Shown in pieces: positions 44,449-51,587 of a stretch of 64,000 bases of DNA. Position 1 is the stretch's first letter, and every line of letters begins with the position of its first letter. Location of the stretch: contig NZ_JAAGAA010000003.1 of NCBI RefSeq assembly GCF_010435965.1, positions 186,001 to 250,000 on the forward strand, given 5' to 3'. Made by a program: the position numbers and the translations under genes. Origin of the DNA: Crenobacter caeni. GTDB taxonomy: Bacteria; Pseudomonadota; Gammaproteobacteria; Burkholderiales; Chromobacteriaceae. Under the pieces are notes generated by a model, which made no database searches, had not been told where the DNA came from, and worked only from the letters and a program-made list of their open reading frames with translations.

Positions 44449-45744
44449 TTAGCGGCGGCTCTTCTCGACCATGATCTCGATGATCTGGCGGTCGGTCTCG
44501 CGCATCGACCCGCGCGCCAGCGCGCACAGGTTGGCGATCGACTCGTCGACGTCGTGGGCGACGATGCCTTCGTGGCCGGTCACCCGGCTGTCGTCCAGCG
44601 CCATCAGTACCGCCTTGTAGGCGGACGACGCCGAGGTCGACACCTTCATCGCGCAACTGTTGGACGCGCCGTCGCAGATCATGCCGGCGACGTCGCCGAT
44701 CATGCTGCACACGGCCATGCCGACCTGCTCGAAACGGCCGCCGAGCAGCCATGCCATGCCGGCGGCGGCGCCCATCGACGCGGTGGTCACCGCGCACAGC
44801 GCGGAGAGCGGCGGCAGCTTGTCGTGGATGTAGATCGCGGTCAGGTGGGAGAGCATCAGCGCACGCGCGAGCTTCTCGTCGTTGGCGCCGACATGCTCGG
44901 CGACCACCATCACCGGCAGCGTCGCCGCGATGCCCTGGTTGCCAGAGCCGGAGTTGCTCATCGCCGGCAGCGTCGCGCCGCCCATGCGCGCGTCGGACGC
45001 CGCGCTGGTGCGCATCAGGATTTCGGTGAGCAGGCCGCGCGAGAGCAGACCCTGCGCGATCTGGCGCTGGATGGTCGCGCCGATGTGCAGCCCGTAGTCG
45101 CCGCTCATCCCCTCGACCGACAGCGCGCCGTTGAGCCGTGCCGCCTCGAGGATGAACGAGAGCTGTTCGGCAGGCGCGCCGGTCGCGAATTCGTACACCG
45201 CGAGCATGTCGGCGCTGTCAAGGCTGTACGGCGCGCTCGCCTCTCGGGTGTCCTCGTCTGCCGCGAACAGCACTTCGCCGTTCTTCTCGATGCGCACGAC
45301 GCGGGTGTGCGCGTCGGCGATGGCGACGGTCACCTGATCACCCCCCGCGTGCAGCGTCGCCTCGCTGTAGAGCACGTTCGGCACGTCGGCGATGCCGACG
45401 CTCACCCGCCCCGCGTCAAGCATCGCGCGCGCGGCGGCGACGTCGGCGCTCTTCAGGTTCTTCAGCACCTCGAGGCCGGCTTCGGCGTCGCCGGCGATCG
45501 CGCCGGCCGCCGCGGCAACCGGCAGGCCCTGCATGCCGGTGCCCGGCACGGTGACGCCCATGCCGTTCTTCATCAGGTTGGCCGAGACGCGGCCTTCGAT
45601 GCGCTCGGGTGCGCGGCCCAGTTCGCGGCGGGCGATCGCCGAGGCGAGTGCCAGCGAGATCGGCTCGGTGCAGCCGAGCGCGGGAATGACTTCGTGACGG
45701 ACGGCCTTGATAAATTCAGGCCACAGCGGGGAGGGCGTGGTCAT
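44449..45744 (-). CDS. UPF0597/CyuA family L-serine/L-cysteine lyase-like protein
   Basis: A 431-aa protein of the serine dehydratase alpha-chain-like family. E. coli CyuA (YhaM) uses an iron-sulfur cluster to degrade cysteine. The conserved cysteines are seen in [39 protein letters not shown] (seen as [14 protein letters not shown] and SNSCAMKV). The glycine-rich segments [16 protein letters not shown] and [15 protein letters not shown] match the family. No transporter partner (CyuP) is adjacent. ATG 45744 fits the family length; the frame is open further up into the tRNA terminator. Confidence 0.87.
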   Translation of the reverse strand: MTTPSPLWPEFIKAVRHEVIPALGCTEPISLALASAIARRELGRAPERIEGRVSANLMKNGMGVTVPGTGMQGLPVAAAAGAIAGDAEAGLEVLKNLKSADVAAARAMLDAGRVSVGIADVPNVLYSEATLHAGGDQVTVAIADAHTRVVRIEKNGEVLFAADEDTREASAPYSLDSADMLAVYEFATGAPAEQLSFILEAARLNGALSVEGMSGDYGLHIGATIQRQIAQGLLSRGLLTEILMRTSAASDARMGGATLPAMSNSGSGNQGIAATLPVMVVAEHVGANDEKLARALMLSHLTAIYIHDKLPPLSALCAVTTASMGAAAGMAWLLGGRFEQVGMAVCSMIGDVAGMICDGASNSCAMKVSTSASSAYKAVLMALDDSRVTGHEGIVAHDVDESIANLCALARGSMRETDRQIIEIMVEKSRR

Positions 45745-45815
45745 CTGGATACGGTATACGGAGAGGATGCGCGATGGTGCTACAAGCCCGTGCGCGGGTA
45801 AAGGGGCTGAAAACA

Positions 45816-45841
45816 GAAAAGCCACTTCGCATGAAGTGGCT
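45816..45841 (-). terminator. Terminator of the Arg-Glu tRNA operon
   Basis: On the minus strand a 9-bp stem (AGCCACTTC/GAAGTGGCT, loop ATGC) is followed by TTTT, just after the last tRNA-Glu. Confidence 0.85.
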
Positions 45842-45847
45842 GTATCC

Positions 45848-45922
45848 TGGCGTCCCCACGGGGAATCGAACCCCGGCCGCCGCCGTGAAAGGGCAGTGTT
45901 CTAACCGCTAAACTATAGGGAC
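45848..45922 (-). tRNA. tRNA-Glu (anticodon TTC), copy 1
   Basis: The acceptor is GTCCCTA with a matching 3' side and encoded CCA. The anticodon loop CTTTCAC reads TTC. It is the last tRNA of the four-gene operon and identical to copy 2. Confidence 0.96.
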
Positions 45923-45929
45923 TTCAAAC

Positions 45930-46006
45930 TGGTGCACCCGGAGCGATTCGAACGCCCGACCCTCTGGTTCGTAGCCAGATACTCTATCCAACTGAGCTAC
46001 GGGTGC
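45930..46006 (-). tRNA. tRNA-Arg (anticodon ACG), copy 1
   Basis: The acceptor is GCACCCG/CGGGTGC with encoded CCA. The anticodon loop CTACGAA reads ACG, normally edited to ICG. The anticodon stem is CTGG/CCAG. Confidence 0.96.
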
Positions 46007-46028
46007 AAAACTTCTACTACTTGTAACC

Positions 46029-46103
46029 TGGCGTCCCCACGGGGAATCGAACCCCGGCCGCCGCCGTGAAAGGGCAGTGTTCTAACCGCTAAACTATAGG
46101 GAC
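46029..46103 (-). tRNA. tRNA-Glu (anticodon TTC), copy 2
   Basis: Same sequence and structure as copy 1, with encoded CCA. It is transcribed between the two Arg copies. Confidence 0.96.
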
Positions 46104-46110
46104 TTCAAAC

Positions 46111-46187
46111 TGGTGCACCCGGAGCGATTCGAACGCCCGACCCTTTGGTTCGTAGCCAAATACTCTATCCAACTGAGCTACGGGTGC
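46111..46187 (-). tRNA. tRNA-Arg (anticodon ACG), copy 2
   Basis: Same as copy 1 except that one C-G pair of the anticodon stem is T-A (TTGG/CCAA), which keeps the pairing. It is the first tRNA after the operon promoter. Confidence 0.96.
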
Positions 46188-46237
46188 GGTTTTTGCTGCT
46201 TTATCCCTTCAGGCTTGCTGCCCGTCGAGAGCTGCGA

Positions 46238-46266
46238 ACTATACGCAAGCCGAGTAGGGGCGTCAA
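46238..46266 (-). promoter_or_regulatory. Sigma-70 promoter of the tRNA operon
   Basis: On the minus strand TTGACG (46261-46266) and TATAGT (46238-46243) are exactly 17 bp apart. A G+C-rich stretch follows the -10, as in stringently controlled stable-RNA promoters. Confidence 0.85.
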
Positions 46267-46371
46267 CCCCCCTTCCTGCGATTTTTTGGTTTTCGTTATA
46301 GAATGCCTGCGTTTGTTGCGCGTTCACCTGCCGGTGGACGCGCCTTTTTCATCTGATTTGGGCCGTAATCC

Positions 46372-47754
46372 ATGCTGTCAGGACAAGCGCTGGCCATCGT
46401 CGACCTGGAGACGACCGGCGGACACCTCGTGCACGACAGGATCACCGAGGTCGGCGTCGTGCTGGTCGACGGCGACCGTGTCGAACGCTACCAGACGCTG
46501 GTCAACCCGGGGCGGCCGATCCCGCCGGCGATCGCCGAGTTGACCGGCATCCGCGACGAGATGGTCGCCGACGCGCCGCCTTTCGAGGCGATCGCGGCAG
46601 AGATCAAGCGGATGCTCGCCGGCCGGCTGCTCATCGCGCACAACGCGCGTTTCGACTACTGCGTGCTGAAGAACGCGCTGCGCCGCGCGGGGCTGCCGCT
46701 GCGCGCGGATACCCTGTGCACCGTCCAGCTCTCGCGCAAGCTCTACCCCGAACACTACAAGCACAACCTCGACGCGATCGTCGCGCGGCACGGCATCGCG
46801 ATGGCCGAACGCCACCGCGCGCTGGCCGACGCCGAGGCTGTGTACCGTTTCCTCTGCTCGGCGCACGCCGAGCACGGCGACGCCTTCGACGAGGCCTCCC
46901 GCGCGCTGATCGCCGAGCCTGGCGCACCTGCGGGCCTGGCCGAGGCCACCGCCGACGCGCTGCCCGACCTGCCCGGGGTATACCTGTTGATGTCCAGCTC
47001 GGGCGAGCCGCTTTACGTTGCCCGCACCGACAACCTGCGGCGGCGGGTCTTCGCGCATTTCGAGCAGGCGGGGACCACCCGCGCGCAACCGCGCATCGGC
47101 GAGAAGCTGGGCGACGTGCGTTTCGAGGAAAGCGTCGGCGAATTCGGCGCGCAGCTGATGGAAAAGCTGTGGCTCGCGCGCTACCGCCCTCGCTACAACC
47201 CGGCGTCCCGCCTCGAGGAGACGCCGTGCACGCTCGCGCTCGACACGGATGGCGAGGATGGCCGGTGGCGGGTGCGGGTCGTGCCTTGTGCCGGCGCCTT
47301 GCCGGACAACGCCTTCGGCGTGTTCCGCGGCGCGCGCGAGGCGCAGCACGCCCTTGCGCAGCTGATCGCCAAGGAGCGGCTATGCCCGACCCTGCTGCTG
47401 CCGGCCAGGGGCGCGCGAGCCGCGGACAAGGGCTGCGGCAAGCGGCGCCACCGGCCGTGCCTGGGCGCCTGCGTCGGCGAGGAGAGCATGGCCGCGCACA
47501 ACGCGCGCCTGCATGCGGCACTATCCGGCGTCGGGGTCGAGCGCTGGCCCTACGCCGGGCCGGTGTCGCTGGTGGAGCGGCACCCGATCAGCGGTGAGCA
47601 GCGCGTGCATGTGTTCGAGCGCTGGTGCTATCTGGGCAGCCACGCGGGGGACGGGCGTCTGGCGGGCGGCGCCGACTTCGAGATGGGCGTGTACCGGCTG
47701 CTGCGCAGTGCCTTGCGCAAGCTGCCGGACGGGGTGACGCTGCAGGAAGGCTAG
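46372..47754 (+). CDS. DEDDh 3'-5' exonuclease fused to a GIY-YIG nuclease domain
   Basis: A 460-aa protein. Residues 1 to about 165 are a DnaQ-like exonuclease with all acidic motifs (VDLETTGG, HNARFDYCVL, HRALADAEAVY). Residues about 200-285 are a UvrC/Cho-type GIY-YIG domain: GVYLLMSSSGEPLYVARTDNLRRRV (seen as GVYLLMSS and LYVARTDNLRRRV), with the catalytic Arg and the Glu in LMEKLWLARYRPRYN kept, but 'YIG' changed to YVA. A Cys cluster follows (GCGKRRHRPCLGACVG). Such fusions are annotated as DNA polymerase III epsilon or excinuclease Cho-like and are thought to act in DNA repair. Its stop codon overlaps that of motC. Confidence 0.88.
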   Translation: MLSGQALAIVDLETTGGHLVHDRITEVGVVLVDGDRVERYQTLVNPGRPIPPAIAELTGIRDEMVADAPPFEAIAAEIKRMLAGRLLIAHNARFDYCVLKNALRRAGLPLRADTLCTVQLSRKLYPEHYKHNLDAIVARHGIAMAERHRALADAEAVYRFLCSAHAEHGDAFDEASRALIAEPGAPAGLAEATADALPDLPGVYLLMSSSGEPLYVARTDNLRRRVFAHFEQAGTTRAQPRIGEKLGDVRFEESVGEFGAQLMEKLWLARYRPRYNPASRLEETPCTLALDTDGEDGRWRVRVVPCAGALPDNAFGVFRGAREAQHALAQLIAKERLCPTLLLPARGARAADKGCGKRRHRPCLGACVGEESMAAHNARLHAALSGVGVERWPYAGPVSLVERHPISGEQRVHVFERWCYLGSHAGDGRLAGGADFEMGVYRLLRSALRKLPDGVTLQEG

Positions 47755-48497
47755 TGGATGGCGAGGAAGCCGCGCAGGCGGGCCTCGACGATGCGCGGGT
47801 TCTCGCCGCCGGCGATCGCGCTGACACCCTCGATCACCAGTTCCTTGAGGGCGACCTCGGCGGCGATCAGATGCTTGAGCTTGCCGGCGACCGGCAGGAA
47901 AAACAGGTTGGCCGAGCCGACGCCGTAGATGGTCGCGACAAAGGCGACCGCGATGCCCGAACCGAGCTTGCTCGGGTCGGACAGGTTCTCCATCACGTGG
48001 ATCAGGCCGAGCACCGCGCCCAGGATGCCGAGGGTCGGCGCGTAGCCGCCGGCCGACTCCCAGATGCGCGCGCATTGGCGCCGGGCGTGCTCGGCCATGT
48101 CGACCTCGACTTCGAGCACCGAGCGCAGCGTCTCCGGCGGCGCGCCGTCGATCAGCATCTGCAGCGCCTTGCGCGCGAACGGGTCGTGCTGCTGGGCGAC
48201 GAAGGGTTCGAGCGCGAGCAGGCCGCCCTTGCGCGCGTGCTGGCTCCAGCGCACCACCTCGGCGATCATCTTCTCGTGGCCGAATTCGGGCGGGTTGAAC
48301 ACCCATTTCAGCAGGCGCAGCCCGCCGACGAACTGGCGCGGCGTGCTTTGCAGCATCACCGCGCTGGCGGTGCCGCCGATCACGATCAGGAATGCGGTCA
48401 GCTGCAACAGCGAGGCCAGATGCCCTCCCTCCAGCGCCTGCCCGGCCAGGATGGCGGTCAGGCCGCCGATGATCGCGATGATGCTCAGTTTGTCCAC
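47751..48497 (-). CDS. motC: Flagellar motor stator protein, MotA/PomA-like (MotC)
   Basis: A 248-aa stator subunit with four membrane helices. Features are the N-terminal IIGGLTAILAGQALEGGHL, the cytoplasmic loop with the FARKALQMLIDGAPPETL segment, and the helix 3-4 region (GGYAPTLGILGAVLGLIHVMENL, seen as APTLGILGAVLGLIHVM; then GSGIAVAFVATIYGVGSANLFFLP, seen as GIAVAFVATIYGVG). The start is GTG. It closes the flhBAFG-fliA run. The MotB-like partner (MotD) that usually follows is missing; an exonuclease gene meets it tail to tail instead. Confidence 0.92.
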   Translation of the reverse strand: MDKLSIIAIIGGLTAILAGQALEGGHLASLLQLTAFLIVIGGTASAVMLQSTPRQFVGGLRLLKWVFNPPEFGHEKMIAEVVRWSQHARKGGLLALEPFVAQQHDPFARKALQMLIDGAPPETLRSVLEVEVDMAEHARRQCARIWESAGGYAPTLGILGAVLGLIHVMENLSDPSKLGSGIAVAFVATIYGVGSANLFFLPVAGKLKHLIAAEVALKELVIEGVSAIAGGENPRIVEARLRGFLAIH

Positions 48498-48510
48498 GTG
48501 TATCCCTTGT

Positions 48511-49257
48511 CTACAGCCAGCTGCGCAGGCGGCCTCGCAGGCGGCCGACCGCCTGCGAGTGCAGCTGGCTGACGCGCGACTCGGATACGCCGAGCACCGC
48601 GCCGATTTCCTTGAGGTTGAGTTCCTGCTCGTAGTAGAGGCTCATCATCAGCGCCTCGCGCTCCGGCAACTCGCCGATCGCGTGCACCAGCGCCTGCCTG
48701 AAGCGCGTATCGGCGAGCGTCGCGTGCGGGTCGGGCGTGTCCCGGTCAGGGACCGCCGCGACCGCGTCTTCGAGCGACTCGCCCTCCTGGTCGTGGAAGT
48801 CCTCGAAGTAGACGAGGCGCACGCCCCTGCAGTCGGTCAGCATCGCCTGGTAGTCGGCGAGGGAGACGCCCAGCTCTTCGGCGATTTCTGCCTCGGTCGG
48901 CTCGCGGGCAAGTTCCCGCGTCGCGCGCACGATCGCGTCCTCGATCAAGCGCGAGTTGCGGCGCAGCTGGCGCGGCATCCAGTCGATGCGGCGCAATTCG
49001 TCGAGCATCGCGCCCTTGACGCGGGTGCCGGCGAAAGTCTCGAATTGCGCGCCCTGCGTCGGGTCGTACTGCTGGGCCGCCTCGATCAGGCCGATCATGC
49101 CGACCTGGATCAAATCGTCGATGTCGACCGACGCGGGCAGCCGCGCCGCCAGCATGCCGGCGATGCGGCGCACCAGGTGCGCGTACTGCGTGACGTCCGG
49201 CTTGTCCCCGCGGGCTGCCTGCGCGTACGCGCGGTGAATGTTCGAAGCCGACACCAT
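48511..49257 (-). CDS. fliA: Flagellar sigma factor FliA (sigma-28)
   Basis: A 248-aa sigma factor for late flagellar and chemotaxis genes. It has region 2 (DIDDLIQVGMIGLIEAAQQYD), region 3 (EAEIAEELGVSLADYQ) and the region 4 HTH (LNLKEIGAVLGVSESRVSQLHSQA, seen as LKEIGAVLGVSESRVSQLH). ATG 49257 gives the standard length. It lies 1 bp after flhG and 13 bp before motC. Confidence 0.95.
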   Translation of the reverse strand: MVSASNIHRAYAQAARGDKPDVTQYAHLVRRIAGMLAARLPASVDIDDLIQVGMIGLIEAAQQYDPTQGAQFETFAGTRVKGAMLDELRRIDWMPRQLRRNSRLIEDAIVRATRELAREPTEAEIAEELGVSLADYQAMLTDCRGVRLVYFEDFHDQEGESLEDAVAAVPDRDTPDPHATLADTRFRQALVHAIGELPEREALMMSLYYEQELNLKEIGAVLGVSESRVSQLHSQAVGRLRGRLRSWL

Positions 49258-49258
49258 C

Positions 49259-50125
49259 TTATCGTTCCGTCGGGACGGCGAGTGCCTTGCCCGTCTCGTG
49301 CAATTGTTCCAGATAACTTGTCCGCGTGTGCCCGCTGTCCGGCGCGTGCCACAAGGGCAGCATCGCCGCGAGCTGGGCGAAGGCCTGTGCCGCCTCGCTG
49401 GCGGGAAAGGCCTCGACGACCGGCCGGCGCAGCGCCTCGCTCTTGCGTACCGCGGCGTCCTCCGGCACGAAGCCGACCCAGCGCATCGACACCCCGAGGT
49501 AGTCGCCTGCGACCGAGGAGAGGCGGCCGAACGCCGCGTGCGCCTCGTCCTGGCTCGCGACGCGGTTGACCAGCACGTTGAAGCGGCGCCGGCCAAAGTC
49601 AGTCGCCAGCCGTTTCATGCACGCGTAGCCGCGCATGATCGCTTCCGGCTGCGGGGTGATCACCAGCACCAGGTTGTCGGCGATCAAGAGCGGCACCGGG
49701 TCGAGCGCCGGGTCCGGCGCGTCGATCAGCGTGACGCCGCAGTCCTTTTCCAGCGCCGAGAATTCGCTGCCCAGCCGCTGCCAGATCCTTTCGGACAGAC
49801 GCGAGCGCTCGTCTGGCGACGCGGCGAGGTTGACCAGCGTCACGTCGTGGCGCGAGGCGACCATCAGGTCGGTCAGCCCGCCACGGCTCACGCGCAGGCC
49901 GCCCAGCGTCGCCGACGCCGGCACCCCGGCCAGCCGCGACAGGGTCTGCCCGTTCTGGTGGTCGAGCAAGAGCGGGCGTTGCCCGGCAAGCGCGGCGGCG
50001 GCAGCCAGGCCCGCGCACAGCGAGGAGACGCCGCTGCGGCGGGCGCCTGTCAGTGCGAACATCGGCGGCAGCACGCCCGTGTCGGGGCGGGCGAGCTGGC
50101 GCAGGCTGGCGGCCTGGTCGGTCAT
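49259..50125 (-). CDS. flhG: FlhG/FleN-like MinD-type protein with a degenerate P-loop
   Basis: A 288-aa ParA/MinD-fold protein in the FlhG position between flhF and fliA, where FlhG normally limits flagellar number and stimulates FlhF. The overall order of strands is kept (PLLLDHQNGQTL, VTLVNLAAS, VTLIDAPDPALDPVPLLIADNLVLVITPQPEAIM seen as LIADNLVLVITPQPEAI, FNVLVNRV). The deviant Walker A, normally KGGVGKT, reads ARRSGVSS: both lysines and the GKT are gone. The N-terminal DQAxxLR motif that contacts FlhF is present (DQAASLRQL). ATP hydrolysis is therefore doubtful. Confidence 0.88.
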   Translation of the reverse strand: MTDQAASLRQLARPDTGVLPPMFALTGARRSGVSSLCAGLAAAAALAGQRPLLLDHQNGQTLSRLAGVPASATLGGLRVSRGGLTDLMVASRHDVTLVNLAASPDERSRLSERIWQRLGSEFSALEKDCGVTLIDAPDPALDPVPLLIADNLVLVITPQPEAIMRGYACMKRLATDFGRRRFNVLVNRVASQDEAHAAFGRLSSVAGDYLGVSMRWVGFVPEDAAVRKSEALRRPVVEAFPASEAAQAFAQLAAMLPLWHAPDSGHTRTSYLEQLHETGKALAVPTER

Positions 50126-50130
50126 CCGCG

Positions 50131-51573
50131 TTACCCCTGGCCGTAGCTCGCGCCTGCGATCGCGGCCTCTTCGGCGGTTGGCCGGAACGGGGTGGCCACG
50201 CTGGCCGAGGCGAGCGCGCGCTCGACCAGCACGTCGGCGCTCGCCACGTGCAGGTCTTCCGGCACGCGCTGGCCGTTGGTCACGTACTGCAGGGTCAGCC
50301 GGTTGCGGATGATCACGTCGAGGCCGGCCCCCAGTTGCACCGACTCGTCCATCTTGGAGAGTACGCAGCCGGCGAGATCATTGCTCTTGAAGTGGCGCAC
50401 CACGTCTTCCAGCGTGCGCCCGTCGGCATTGGCGGCGAGCAGCAGCAGGCGGTGCACCGGCCGGTTGCTGGCGGCGAACATGCGGGTCTGCGCGAGCACG
50501 CGCTGGTCGCGCTGGCTCATGCCGACGGTGTCGATCAGCACCACGCGGCGGTCGGCGAGGTCGGCCAGCGTCAGCTGCAAATCGCCCTCGTTCTGCACCG
50601 AGAACACCGGCACGCCGAGGATCTTGCCGTAGATGCGCAACTGGTCCTGCGCGCCGATCCGGTAGCTGTCGGTGGTGATCAGCGCGACCTGCTGCGCGCC
50701 GTAGCGCAGCGTCGCGCGCGCGGCGAGCTTGGCGACGGTAGTGGTCTTGCCGACGCCGGTTGGGCCGACCAGCGCGAAGATGCCACCCTTGGCGACCAGG
50801 TCGTCGGCCGGGTCCATGCACTTGAGGTTGTGCCTGAGCGCGGACGCCGCCCATTTGAGCGCCGTCTCGCTGTCGTAGTGTGCCGGCAGCTTCTGCGTGA
50901 GCTGGCGGATCAGCGCCGGGCTGAACCCCGCGCCCAACAGGGTGCGGAACAGCTCGGCGCGGTTGGGCGTCTGCCCTTCCATTTCCGCCCACGCGAAGGT
51001 CGCCAGCTGGTTTTGCAGCAGGTGCTTGAGCGCGCGGATTTCTTCGCCGATATGGCGGATGTCCTCGGCGACCGCGCCGTCGACCTCGACGCTCGCCGGC
51101 GCGCGCGGCGCGGCGGCCGCCTGTGCTGCCGGTTTGGGGGCCGGGGCCGTCGGGGGCGCGGCTTCGGGCACTGCGGCGAACGCAGGTTCAGGCCGCGCCA
51201 GCGGCTCGAACGGCGCCGGCGTGGCCGGAGCGGCCGCGGCGGGCATCACGCGGGGGAGGGGGGGCGCCGGCGGCGGCTCCTGTAACGGCTCGACCGGCAT
51301 CGCGTAGCTGCGCGCCAGCGCGCGCGCGGTGGCGCCGCCTGCGCCCGGCGGCGTGCTCGGCGTGGCCGGCACGTTGCGCGGGCGGTGGCGGCTGGAGGTG
51401 GGGGCGAGCGTATCGGACAGCGCGGCCACGTCGGCGTCGGCGACGGCCATGATCTCCACCCCGCCGCCCGCGGTCGGGCGGTTGGACAGGATCAGCGCGT
51501 CGGCGCCCAGCTCCTCGCGGACCTGGCGCAGCGCGTCGCGCGTGGTTTTGCCGTAAAACTTTCTCACCACCAT
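50131..51573 (-). CDS. flhF: Flagellar biosynthesis GTPase FlhF
   Basis: A 480-aa SRP-like GTPase that places polar flagella. The N-terminal B domain is MVVRKFYGKTTRDALRQVRE with GADALILSNR. A Pro/Ala-rich linker (about 60-170) leads to the NG domain with P-loop LVGPTGVGKTTTVAKLAAR, TTDSYRIGAQDQLRIYG, VVLIDTVGMSQRD and LSKMDES. It is between flhA and flhG, 5 bp before the latter. Confidence 0.95.
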   Translation of the reverse strand: MVVRKFYGKTTRDALRQVREELGADALILSNRPTAGGGVEIMAVADADVAALSDTLAPTSSRHRPRNVPATPSTPPGAGGATARALARSYAMPVEPLQEPPPAPPLPRVMPAAAAPATPAPFEPLARPEPAFAAVPEAAPPTAPAPKPAAQAAAAPRAPASVEVDGAVAEDIRHIGEEIRALKHLLQNQLATFAWAEMEGQTPNRAELFRTLLGAGFSPALIRQLTQKLPAHYDSETALKWAASALRHNLKCMDPADDLVAKGGIFALVGPTGVGKTTTVAKLAARATLRYGAQQVALITTDSYRIGAQDQLRIYGKILGVPVFSVQNEGDLQLTLADLADRRVVLIDTVGMSQRDQRVLAQTRMFAASNRPVHRLLLLAANADGRTLEDVVRHFKSNDLAGCVLSKMDESVQLGAGLDVIIRNRLTLQYVTNGQRVPEDLHVASADVLVERALASASVATPFRPTAEEAAIAGASYGQG

Positions 51574-51587
51574 CTGTCAGTTCGTCC

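Larger units (their letters stand above)
45841..46187 (-). repeat. Tandem duplication of a tRNA-Arg/tRNA-Glu pair
   Basis: Two 166-bp direct copies (45841-46006 and 46022-46187, offset 181) differ at only three positions. Two of these are the two sides of one anticodon-stem pair in tRNA-Arg; the third is outside the tRNAs. Confidence 0.95.

Noticed and set aside
45704-46301. Short plus-strand reading frames over the tRNA genes
   Set aside because: They read antisense through tRNAs and are well-known false protein calls in such regions.
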